From Candidatus Omnitrophota bacterium (lineage in GTDB: Bacteria > Omnitrophota > Gorgyraeia > JABMRG01): a stretch of 64,000 bases of DNA. The position numbers and the translations under genes are program-made. Below are positions 1-6,007 of this stretch, piece by piece (positions within the stretch are counted from its first letter, which is position 1; each line of letters starts with the position of its first letter). The notes beneath the pieces were generated by a model. That model was given only the letters and a program-made list of their open reading frames with translations, was not told where the DNA came from and did not search any database. The stretch lies in NCBI GenBank assembly GCA_030593065.1, contig JAUVHV010000001.1:81965-145964 (forward strand), read 5' to 3'.

Positions 1-10
1 GAAACAAAAA

Positions 11-337
11 ATGCTCAAAGCACTTAAGGCCTTATTCCGCTCAACTAAAGAAAATTGTATCCAGATTTACAATGAAGCAAAAGATAAAAAACCGAATAAA
101 ACAGAAAGAGATTACTTGAAAATGGTTTTGTTATCAAAACCACCGTTTGATTTTCAGGTAGATAAATTAATAGATTATATATTAGATGAATGTAACACTA
201 TTGAAAAACTTGCGGATCATATTGAGACTTTTCATCGAGATAAGAACCTTTGGGAAAATAGAGAAAGAAATTTAAGAACGGTTAAAGAAAATCTAGATCG
301 CAGGAATAAAAGTTTTTTTGAGAAGTTCTGGTTATAA
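11..337 (+). CDS. Hypothetical charged 108-aa protein
   Basis: I do not recognise a family. The protein is rich in Lys, Glu and Asn, predicted mostly helical, with no signal peptide or membrane segment. The ATG at 11 follows an A-rich stretch without a clear ribosome-binding site. An upstream start cannot be excluded because only ten bases of the window precede it. It is the leftmost visible gene of the element cargo and is followed by a 240-base gap. Confidence 0.45.
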   Translation: MLKALKALFRSTKENCIQIYNEAKDKKPNKTERDYLKMVLLSKPPFDFQVDKLIDYILDECNTIEKLADHIETFHRDKNLWENRERNLRTVKENLDRRNKSFFEKFWL

Positions 338-577
338 TCTTTTAAATTAGTTTTCAACAAGTTGACATCGCATTCAACATACTTTGTATAGAAAAATGTG
401 GCAAAAACGTTCTTGATGAAGTTAGCCATAAAGGGAAAGGGGTCTGACCTATTTCACAAGAGGAAAGAGTAAAAAGTTGGAATGATCATATTTTATAGGC
501 AGCCATCAGAACGTAGTAGTTTTATATATCATGATGAAAGCGGTGTTGTAAAGACATTAAAAAAGTGAGGCACAAGC
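338..577. other. Intergenic stretch without a convincing gene
   Basis: No RNA gene or credible CDS is seen. It holds a short palindromic-looking segment around 437-455 (GGGGTCTGACC) and a 28-codon open frame at 482-568 ending ten bases before the next gene; neither is supported well enough to call as a gene. The sequence is AT-rich like the neighbouring cargo. Confidence 0.4.
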
Positions 578-763
578 ATGGATGCATTTCTCGACAAAAT
601 ACCTTTATGGGTATGGTTTGCTCTTGGGGGCCTGAGCATTTATTGCTTATGGGGAGTTTTGACAGGTGATTTGAAAAATAAGGTATCTGATTTAGAGTCA
701 AGAGTTGATGAACTAGAAGATAAGCTGAATGTAGAAACAGACTATTCTAATTTTGAACCTTAA
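578..763 (+). CDS. Small single-span membrane protein with C-terminal coiled coil
   Basis: The 61-residue product has one hydrophobic segment (about residues 9-28, including WVWFALGGLSIYCLW) followed by a heptad-like acidic/basic helix (LKNKVSDLESRVDELEDKL, about residues 32-50) typical of a short coiled coil. Family unknown. It probably anchors in the inner membrane and oligomerises through the coiled coil. It lies between the 108-aa gene and the NYN nuclease in the element cargo, and a functional link with the NYN protein 69 bases downstream is possible but unproven. Confidence 0.5.
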   Translation: MDAFLDKIPLWVWFALGGLSIYCLWGVLTGDLKNKVSDLESRVDELEDKLNVETDYSNFEP

Positions 764-832
764 AGATAGTAGGTAGTTCCAGCATGGGGCAGAATTACCT
801 TTATGCTGCAGCTGTAACAAGGAGAAAATAAT

Positions 833-1435
833 ATGAAGAAAGTAATCGTATTTATTGATGGTAACAATCTTTTTCACAGAATGTGGGAATTTTATAAGAC
901 TCACATGATAGATATTCAGGAATTGGCAAACACATTATGCTGTTCTAATAGAGAGTTAAAGCAGGTAAGATATTATTATTCGCCATTTGTAAAGCAGGTT
1001 AACGAGAAAACAGCTTCTTTACAACAGATATATGTAGAGGGTATGCGCAAAACAACTCCCAATCTCCATATAAGCCAAGGAAAATATATTAAGACACGAA
1101 CTATATTAAAGAAAGAAGTTTTCAAAAAAATAAAAGATATAATTACCCCGGAAGATTTGACAGGTTATGTAGAAAAGGGTGTTGATGTTCAAATCGCAGT
1201 AGATATGATTAATCTAGGGATAAAGAAAGAATACGATACTGCTATACTTGTTAGCACGGATAGCGATTTCGTACCAATTTTAACGTGTTTAAAATTACAT
1301 GGCATTAAAATGCAAGTAGCCGCGTTCCAGGACGATTCGCATTCGTGCTTCGATTTAAAGAATCATTGCAAGTCTTTCATCAATCTGCACTACTATATCC
1401 CAACGGTATTCAAAAAACAAAAAAGCCGCAAATAA
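833..1435 (+). CDS. NYN-domain (LabA/DUF88-like) putative ribonuclease
   Basis: The 200-aa protein fits the NYN/PIN-like fold. It has an N-terminal FIDGNN motif with Asp9, a KGVDVQIAVDM segment with Asp118 and Asp124, and STDSDF with Asp143 and Asp145, which together give the acidic metal-binding site of this family. Such proteins are usually metal-dependent ribonucleases, and standalone forms occur in phage and defence islands. A good ribosome-binding site (AAGGAG) lies seven to eight bases before the ATG. The TAA stop sits inside the loop of the downstream terminator. Target RNA is unknown. Family call is fairly secure; a role in element stability or defence is inference. Confidence 0.75.
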   Translation: MKKVIVFIDGNNLFHRMWEFYKTHMIDIQELANTLCCSNRELKQVRYYYSPFVKQVNEKTASLQQIYVEGMRKTTPNLHISQGKYIKTRTILKKEVFKKIKDIITPEDLTGYVEKGVDVQIAVDMINLGIKKEYDTAILVSTDSDFVPILTCLKLHGIKMQVAAFQDDSHSCFDLKNHCKSFINLHYYIPTVFKKQKSRK

Positions 1436-1448
1436 CGCGGCTTTTTTT
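1421..1448 (+). terminator. Rho-independent terminator of the NYN gene
   Basis: Stem AAAAGCCGC (1421-1429) pairs with GCGGCTTTT (1437-1445) around a 7-nt loop, followed by more T. The stop codon TAA of the NYN gene (1433-1435) is in the loop, so the last codons of the gene form the left arm. Confidence 0.85.
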
Positions 1449-1450
1449 AA

Positions 1451-1478
1451 CCTATTATTCGTCGAAACGAATAATAGG
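1451..1478. repeat. Perfect 12-bp inverted repeat with 4-nt loop
   Basis: CCTATTATTCGT (1451-1462) is the exact reverse complement of 1467-1478, with CGAA between. It directly follows the NYN terminator but has no T tract of its own, so it is not an ordinary terminator. Candidate protein-binding site, recombination site or mRNA hairpin. Confidence 0.7.
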
Positions 1479-1558
1479 GGAGTTATCTCACTATAATATT
1501 ACATTACAAAGAGTGAAGTTTCAAGGTCGAACAGTACAATAACAAAAAAATAAAAAAA

Positions 1559-1610
1559 TGTCAAGAAAAAACTTGACAGCTTACTCAAATGATGATATAC
1601 TCATTTCAGA
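1559..1610 (+). promoter_or_regulatory. Promoter and nested operators of the element control operon
   Basis: A consensus sigma70 promoter is visible: TTGACA at 1573-1578, a 17-nt spacer and TATACT at 1596-1601. The -35 lies within a perfect dyad TGTCAAG (1559-1565) / CTTGACA (1572-1578). A hexamer TACTCA occurs in the spacer (1582-1587) and again over the -10 (1598-1603). The same hexamer forms a palindrome downstream at 1770-1783. The ATG at 1611 is only ten bases from the -10, so the transcript would be leaderless or nearly so. The downstream gene encodes a ribbon-helix-helix protein, so autorepression through TACTCA is the natural reading. Confidence 0.75.
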
Positions 1611-1748
1611 ATGAAAAAGCGAATTAACTTTGACATAGAGGAAAAGGAGCATCGCGAGTTTAAAGCTCAAGTATCCCTCGAAGGCAAGACGATAGCAGAG
1701 AAGATTACAGAGTGGATCAGGAGTTTCATTAGAGGAGAGAAAAAGTAA
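1611..1748 (+). CDS. 45-aa ribbon-helix-helix (CopG/ParG-like) DNA-binding protein
   Basis: The short frame reads MKKRINFDIEEKEHREFKAQ and continues with a VSLEGKTIAEKITEWIRSFI-type segment. A short beta strand followed by two helices with the alternating pattern of CopG/ParG/MetJ-type dimers is clear. Such proteins are autoregulators, antitoxins or copy-number/transfer regulators. It lies directly under a strong promoter with repeated TACTCA boxes and upstream of the excisionase-like and integrase genes, so it is most likely the switch protein of the element. No toxin is adjacent. There is no ribosome-binding site before the ATG, which agrees with leaderless translation. Confidence 0.7.
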   Translation: MKKRINFDIEEKEHREFKAQVSLEGKTIAEKITEWIRSFIRGEKK

Positions 1749-1769
1749 GGATATTTTTTTATCTATCAA

Positions 1770-1791
1770 TGAGTAAATACTCAAAAGAGTA
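1770..1791. promoter_or_regulatory. Operator-like palindrome upstream of the excisionase gene
   Basis: TGAGTA (1770-1775), AA, TACTCA (1778-1783) is a perfect dyad, followed by a further GAGTA (1787-1791). The half-site matches the TACTCA boxes at the promoter 1573-1601, which suggests one protein, probably the ribbon-helix-helix product, binds both places. Confidence 0.55.
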
Positions 1792-1805
1792 GAAAGGAGA
1801 TATTA

Positions 1806-1997
1806 ATGCAGAAATACGTAGGAGTAAAAGAGGTAGCGGAGTTTATAGGCCTGCCAATGGGCACTATCTATTATTACATCAATAAAGAGAAGATACCCTA
1901 TTATAGATTTAACGGTAAGCCGAGGTTTGTATTAGTAGAGGTTGATAAGGCAATAAGGGAGAATATAAGAGGCAATGGCATCCAAAAGGTTTGGTGA
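1806..1997 (+). CDS. Excisionase-like helix-turn-helix protein (HTH_17/MerR-type)
   Basis: The 63-aa protein begins with VGVKEVAEFIGLPMGTIYYY, the winged-helix pattern of HTH_17/excisionase proteins, followed by the typical wing IPYYRFNGKPRFVLVEVD. These small proteins bend DNA near attachment sites and bias tyrosine integrases toward excision. A strong ribosome-binding site (AAAGGAGA) precedes the ATG. Its end overlaps the integrase start by 23 bases in another frame, indicating translational coupling. Confidence 0.75.
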   Translation: MQKYVGVKEVAEFIGLPMGTIYYYINKEKIPYYRFNGKPRFVLVEVDKAIRENIRGNGIQKVW

Positions 1998-3069
1998 TAT
2001 ATATAAGCGTCCGGACAGCAACTGCTGGTGGCTATGGTATTATGATGCCAGTGGTAAGCGCAGGCGTGAGAGCGCAAAGACAGATGATAGAGAGCTTGCG
2101 AGGAAGAAGCTCTTGACCCGCATTACTGAATACAGGAAACTCGAAGATGGGGAGAAGGTAGTAAGTGATATGCCATATTCTTACTTTAGTGATGAGTTCC
2201 TAAAGCACTACAAGGCAAGATATCCTTATGAGACCTTCAAATCACACAGGAGTGTTGTTAATGAGTTTAAAAATTTCTTAAGCTTTTCAGGCACAGCCCT
2301 ATTATCAGATATCACAACCACCGCAATAGACAGATATATCACCTACCTAAGAGAGGTAAAGCAGGACAGAGCCAACACCTGCAATAACCACTTAAAGAAC
2401 CTGCTTACACAGTTTAATTTTGCCATTACCCATAAGCTGATGAAAGAAAACCCCGCCAAGGGCTGCAGGAAGGTAGAAGTAAACGATGCAAAACAGAAGA
2501 ATGCCCTTACTCCGCAGGAGTATCAACTATTTATGAAGATAGCAAAGCAGGAATACCCTTCTTATTATCCGATATATTATACATTTATCCATACTGGCCT
2601 TAGATTTACTGAACTTATTAAGCTGAAATGGCAGGATATAGACTTTGATAATAAGGTGTTATGGATCATGAAACCGAAGTGTAAGAAAAAACCTGATTAC
2701 ATAAGCATACACGATGGCTTGATAAAGGTATTGCAATTACTTAAAAAGAACGCGAAGAATGAATATGTCTTTACCAAAGAGAATGGAGAGCCTTTTGGTT
2801 TTAGGACAAGGAAGATTATAAGGAGGCTAAAGGCAGCGTTAGGTAAGGCAGGTATAAGCAGCATAAGCACCCTGCATGAATTAAGGCATACACATTGCAG
2901 CTATTTATTTAATGCCGGACTAAATACAAGAGAGATAATGGAGCAGATGAGGCATTCAGAGCTACGAACCACAGAGGGCTATGCCCATATATTCAGGCCT
3001 CAGATGAATAAGAATATTAGTAAATTGCAGAAGTTAGATAGGGCGGGCTTAAGAGATTGTTCTTACTGA
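1975..3069 (+). CDS. Tyrosine recombinase / phage-type integrase
   Basis: At 364 aa this is a full-length site-specific recombinase. Residues 5-35 form an AP2-like arm-binding start (IYKRPDSNCWWLWYYDASGK), about 65-165 the SAM-like core-binding domain, and 180-345 the catalytic domain. The active site is complete: Arg210 (TGLRFTEL), a Lys near 236, His301 and Arg304 (LHELRHTH), His327 (MRHSEL) and Tyr336 (TEGYAHI). It would cut and rejoin DNA at short attachment sites. It reads toward the tmRNA-like fragment at 3161-3187 and tRNA-Phe. The ATG at 1975 overlaps the excisionase-like gene. Confidence 0.92.
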   Translation: MASKRFGDIYKRPDSNCWWLWYYDASGKRRRESAKTDDRELARKKLLTRITEYRKLEDGEKVVSDMPYSYFSDEFLKHYKARYPYETFKSHRSVVNEFKNFLSFSGTALLSDITTTAIDRYITYLREVKQDRANTCNNHLKNLLTQFNFAITHKLMKENPAKGCRKVEVNDAKQKNALTPQEYQLFMKIAKQEYPSYYPIYYTFIHTGLRFTELIKLKWQDIDFDNKVLWIMKPKCKKKPDYISIHDGLIKVLQLLKKNAKNEYVFTKENGEPFGFRTRKIIRRLKAALGKAGISSISTLHELRHTHCSYLFNAGLNTREIMEQMRHSELRTTEGYAHIFRPQMNKNISKLQKLDRAGLRDCSY

Positions 3070-3119
3070 GTGATGATTTGCCACGTTCCTGTCACGTTCT
3101 TTGAGAGAAAGAAAAAGAT

Positions 3120-3148
3120 TGACAAAGTTATCGACGATAGGTAGAATA
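3120..3148 (+). promoter_or_regulatory. Sigma70-type promoter upstream of the att-like fragment and tRNA-Phe
   Basis: TTGACA (3120-3125), 17-nt spacer, TAGAAT (3143-3148). Transcription would start near 3155, pass through the tmRNA-like fragment and reach tRNA-Phe at 3237. If the island boundary is at 3187, the tRNA promoter would lie within the inserted side. Confidence 0.7.
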
Positions 3149-3160
3149 GAGCAGAATTTT

Positions 3161-3187
3161 GGGGATTGACTCCCGTCGTCCCCGCCA
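3161..3187 (+). other. Degenerate tmRNA/tRNA 3'-end fragment, candidate attachment site
   Basis: The segment reads as a T-arm (GGG, 7-nt loop ATTGACT, CCC), a 3' acceptor strand CGTCCCC and then GCCA. This resembles the end of bacterial tmRNAs (for example GGGTTCGACTCCC followed by CGTCTCC and ACCA in Bacillus). The loop departs from TTCRA and the T-stem has only three pairs, so it cannot be a working RNA by itself. Integrases commonly use the 3' ends of tmRNA and tRNA genes, and this one sits 92 bases after the integrase stop. A tRNA-Ser-type 3' end (G73) is the alternative. Confidence 0.45.
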
Positions 3188-3236
3188 TGAGTATTTTTGC
3201 ACACAGTTTCGCCTGGTTGTCTACAGTTATGCATAT

Positions 3237-3312
3237 GCCGAGGTAGCTCAGTCGGTAGAGCGAGGGCCTGAAAAGCCCTGCGTCATCAGTTCAATTCTGA
3301 TTCTCGGCACCA
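3237..3312 (+). tRNA. tRNA-Phe (GAA)
   Basis: A full cloverleaf of 76 nt with encoded CCA. The acceptor GCCGAG pairs with CTCGGC, and the anticodon arm AGGGC-CTGAAAA-GCCCT gives anticodon GAA. Followed after four bases by a strong terminator. It is the first host-type gene after the integrase module. Confidence 0.95.
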
Positions 3313-3316
3313 TCTT

Positions 3317-3342
3317 AAGGGGCGTTTTTACGCCCCTTTTTT
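3317..3342 (+). terminator. Terminator after tRNA-Phe
   Basis: AAGGGGCGT (3317-3325) pairs with ACGCCCCTT (3330-3338) around TTTT, followed by T. Nearly identical in stem sequence to the terminator at 4496-4524 beyond the racemase gene. Confidence 0.9.
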
Positions 3343-3390
3343 ATTAAGAATATAAATATTTTGTGTTTTCGCTATTACATTGGCAAAGGC

Positions 3391-4452
3391 ATGCTGAAAG
3401 ATATTAATATAAAATATAATATAATAAGTAAAATAATAATTGCACATATTATTATAGTGTGTTATCTGTTTAATGTGTTTGCCGTTAACGCGGTATGGGC
3501 ATTGAGGCCGATAACAACTGGTAATGACGCAGAAGATAAGATAAGCTACGAAATCCAACGCAGTTTAGTATTAAATAATCTCCGGCCAGCAGAAAGGCCC
3601 ATTGCTATTTTTGATTCCGGAAAAGGAGGGTTAAGCGTGCTGAAGGAAATAGAGGCGTTGCTGCCAAATGAAGATAAGATATATGTAGCAGACACCGCTT
3701 ACTTGCCATATGGTTCAAAATCCAAGTTGGCTATTACGCGAAGGGTTATAAATATTGTAAATTTTTTCAAATTTAAAGATGCCAAGATTATAATTGTTGC
3801 CTGTGGCTCTGCCGCATCAATGCTAAACGAGAATATAATAGAGACTATTGACCCCCCTGTATTAAGTTATGTGAAAGTAGCTGCCCAGGAAGCGATCAAT
3901 GCGACAAGCAACGGCAAGATAGGCGTTATAGCAACGAAACTTACTTTTTTAAGCGGTTCTTATGCCGAAGAGATCACACAATTAAACCCAAATTTTAAGG
4001 TCTATACCAAAGCGCTGACTACAGAAGTAGTAGAATTGGTAGAGAATGGGCAGGTTGACAATATACAAAAACTACGCAAACTAATGGAAGCGGAATTAAT
4101 ATCTTTAAAAAAAATAGGGATAGATACTTTGATATTAGGCTGTTCTCATTATACGTTTTTGACGAAATCTATTAAAGATATCATTGGAAATGATATAACG
4201 ATTATCAACCCTGCAAAAGCTGTTGCAAAAGAAGTAAAAAGAATCCTTCAGAAAGAAGGTTTTCTAACCAGAAAAACTAATAACGCGATTCCAAAGGTTA
4301 TGACAACATCGTATTCAGCGCGTTTTGGCAAGAAAGCCTACGATCTTATTGGATTGTCTTTGAGTGTATCTGTTATATCAAATATAAAAGATGCGCAGAA
4401 TAAGCTGCAACACAAAATAATGATAGAGAAGGCCATTAAATCTGCAGCGTAA
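3391..4452 (+). CDS. Exported Asp/Glu racemase-family protein (MurI-like)
   Basis: The catalytic region matches glutamate racemase: FDSGKGGLSVL (Asp75, Ser76), DTAYLPYGSKS, the first cysteine in VACGSAAS (Cys138; the family norm is CNTAS) and the second in GCSHYTFL (Cys251, with His253). Both catalytic cysteines are present. Unusually, about 65 residues precede the enzyme, including a signal-peptide-like hydrophobic stretch and an NAVWALRP junction, so it may be exported or membrane-anchored, unlike cytoplasmic MurI. An upstream TTG at 3361 is possible; ATG 3391 gives the better signal peptide. Base composition is more AT-rich than downstream genes. It stands alone between two similar terminators. 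Whether it makes D-Glu for peptidoglycan or acts on another amino acid is open. Confidence 0.75.
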   Translation: MLKDINIKYNIISKIIIAHIIIVCYLFNVFAVNAVWALRPITTGNDAEDKISYEIQRSLVLNNLRPAERPIAIFDSGKGGLSVLKEIEALLPNEDKIYVADTAYLPYGSKSKLAITRRVINIVNFFKFKDAKIIIVACGSAASMLNENIIETIDPPVLSYVKVAAQEAINATSNGKIGVIATKLTFLSGSYAEEITQLNPNFKVYTKALTTEVVELVENGQVDNIQKLRKLMEAELISLKKIGIDTLILGCSHYTFLTKSIKDIIGNDITIINPAKAVAKEVKRILQKEGFLTRKTNNAIPKVMTTSYSARFGKKAYDLIGLSLSVSVISNIKDAQNKLQHKIMIEKAIKSAA

Positions 4453-4495
4453 ATAAGAATTTTACTGCCAAAGAGCGCATTTTATGAGTCCATTT

Positions 4496-4524
4496 AGGGG
4501 CGTTTTTTTACGCCCCTTTTTTTT
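4496..4524 (+). terminator. Terminator after the racemase gene
   Basis: AGGGGCGT (4496-4503) pairs with ACGCCCCT (4510-4517), T-rich loop, followed by T residues to 4524. Stem matches the terminator at 3317-3342. Confidence 0.88.
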
Positions 4525-4526
4525 AT

Positions 4527-4555
4527 TTGATTTTTATTTATATATAATATATACT
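4527..4555 (+). promoter_or_regulatory. Probable promoter of tRNA-Thr and the MFS gene
   Basis: TTGATT (4527-4532), 17-nt spacer, TATACT (4550-4555), in a very AT-rich region 39 bases before tRNA-Thr. The surrounding AT richness makes chance matches likely. Confidence 0.45.
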
Positions 4556-4593
4556 ATATACTAATAAGTAAATATATATATAAACACCAACAG

Positions 4594-4668
4594 GCTGGCG
4601 TGGCTCAATGGTAGAGCAGCGCATTCGTAATGCGCTGATTGGTGGTTCGATTCCACTCGCCAGCTCCA
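4594..4668 (+). tRNA. tRNA-Thr (CGT)
   Basis: A 75-nt cloverleaf with acceptor GCTGGCG/CGCCAGC, discriminator T and encoded CCA. Anticodon arm GCGCA-TTCGTAA-TGCGC gives anticodon CGT, reading ACG threonine codons. The next CDS begins six bases after the CCA. Confidence 0.95.
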
Positions 4669-4674
4669 GATAAT

Positions 4675-5979
4675 ATGGCTAAATTAAGAGAAGTTTTAAA
4701 AGAGCCGAATTTTTTATTTTTGTGGTTAGGCCAGATAATATCCCAGTTTGGCGATAAATTTGCCATGATGGCCCTAGTCGGCTTAGTATCACAGCGGACA
4801 CCGGGTTCAGCATATGAATTGGCAAAATTATTTATTTTTGTTATAATACCTGTGTTTGTAATAGGCCCCGTCGCAGGCGTCTATTGTGATCGCTGGTCCA
4901 AAAAATGGACCATGATAATATCAGACCTTATCAGAGGGCTCCTTATTTTCAGCATAGTTCTTTATTGGGTATGTGTGCCCGCGCTCAAACCTGTCTTTCC
5001 TGTATATATAATTGTTTTTATTATGTTTTCAGTAACGCGCTTTTTTATTCCCGCAAAGATGTCGATAGTGCCCAAGCTGGTTACGGGAGATAACCTTCTT
5101 AAGGCGAATTCTTTGATGCATACAACGGGCATGATAGCGTCCGCGCTTGGGTTTGGCTTGGGCGGAATCATTGTTTCCCTGCCCTCAATCGGCGTAAAAG
5201 GCGCGCTTGTAATTGATGGCTTTACGTTTTTTATCTCTGCTTTACTGGTATCGTTTATAAAGAAGAGAGAGGTGATAAGCGAGGCCAGGGAGAGCATCCG
5301 CGAAATAGGGCGCAATGTAAAAGAGATTATACGGCAATCTGTTTTTGTAGAGATAAAACATGGCATAAAGCATATAATAGCACATCGAAAAATGCGTTTT
5401 GTAATAAGCCTGCTTTTTATTCTCGCAAGCGGTATAGGTGCCAGCCAGGTTGTGGTAATTGTATTTATCCAGAACACGCTGGCAAGTATTACACGGGATC
5501 TCGGCCTTTTGATCATGTTTTTTGGGATAGGCCTTTTTTGCGGCGCTCTTGTATACGGTAAGATAGGAGAAAGGCTTTCAAAAGTAAAGGCTATATTTTT
5601 AAGCCTTATTTTGGGTGGTATATTCCTTGTGCAGTTTGTAATCATGGTGGGGGCATTAGAGAATTTTTTCATGGCAGCGATGATAACCTTCTTTTTTGGA
5701 GCTGTTGTATCACCTATTATTATCTCATCTAACACTATTGTACATGAACTGATTCCGGAAGAAGCGCATGGCAGGGTCTTCTCATCGCTTGAAGCGGTTA
5801 TACACCTTGCTTATCTGGTTTTTATGCTTTTGTCAGCCGCGTTAGCGGAATTTGTAAACAGCTTTTATATATTGCTTACCGTAGGCCTGGTATTTGTATT
5901 GGCGGGAGTTTTGGGCATGAGAAGAACAATAGTAAAAGAGAAGATCGCCCAAATGTCAGGCCAGCTCAATATACAATAG
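4675..5979 (+). CDS. Major facilitator superfamily transporter
   Basis: The 434-aa protein has about twelve hydrophobic spans, a central basic loop (about residues 190-240, KKREVISEARESIREIG and on) and the cytoplasmic loop motif GPVAGVYCDRWSKKW between TM2 and TM3, typical of MFS drug/siderophore exporters (MFS_3/EntS-like). The substrate is unknown. The chosen ATG (4675) is the first Met of the hydrophobic protein. Upstream in-frame codons lie within tRNA-Thr. There is no ribosome-binding site, and processing of the tRNA 3' end would leave a nearly leaderless message. It ends 28 bases before rnfC, so it may be cotranscribed with the Rnf operon. Confidence 0.85.
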   Translation: MAKLREVLKEPNFLFLWLGQIISQFGDKFAMMALVGLVSQRTPGSAYELAKLFIFVIIPVFVIGPVAGVYCDRWSKKWTMIISDLIRGLLIFSIVLYWVCVPALKPVFPVYIIVFIMFSVTRFFIPAKMSIVPKLVTGDNLLKANSLMHTTGMIASALGFGLGGIIVSLPSIGVKGALVIDGFTFFISALLVSFIKKREVISEARESIREIGRNVKEIIRQSVFVEIKHGIKHIIAHRKMRFVISLLFILASGIGASQVVVIVFIQNTLASITRDLGLLIMFFGIGLFCGALVYGKIGERLSKVKAIFLSLILGGIFLVQFVIMVGALENFFMAAMITFFFGAVVSPIIISSNTIVHELIPEEAHGRVFSSLEAVIHLAYLVFMLLSAALAEFVNSFYILLTVGLVFVLAGVLGMRRTIVKEKIAQMSGQLNIQ

Positions 5980-6007
5980 ACAATTGAAAGCAGAGAGGCG
6001 GACTGTG

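Larger units (their letters stand above)
1..3187. mobile_element. Right-hand part of an integrated genetic element (left end outside window)
   Basis: The block carries poorly recognised cargo (1-1435), then a ribbon-helix-helix protein, an excisionase-like HTH protein and a tyrosine integrase reading toward a tmRNA/tRNA-3'-end-like sequence at 3161-3187. Host-type genes begin with tRNA-Phe at 3237. A terminal int/xis module beside an RNA-gene fragment is the usual layout of integrase-borne islands. The right boundary is an inference from that fragment. The left boundary lies outside the window, so size and full cargo are unknown. Confidence 0.6.

Noticed and set aside
437..455. GGGGTCTGACC motif resembling repeats near REP-associated transposases
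   Set aside because: Only a half motif, single copy, and no transposase in the window.
482..568. 28-codon open frame before the small membrane protein
   Set aside because: Very short, weak ribosome-binding signal, no recognisable pattern; cannot be separated from chance.
3237..3312. tRNA-Phe as the integration target
   Set aside because: The tRNA is intact and its 5' side faces the integrase, while integration normally uses the 3' end. No duplicate of its 3' end was seen on the integrase side, so the tmRNA-like fragment is preferred.
4962..5735. 257-codon open frame on the minus strand under the MFS gene
   Set aside because: Opposite-strand shadow of a clear membrane transporter; composition is low complexity without motifs.
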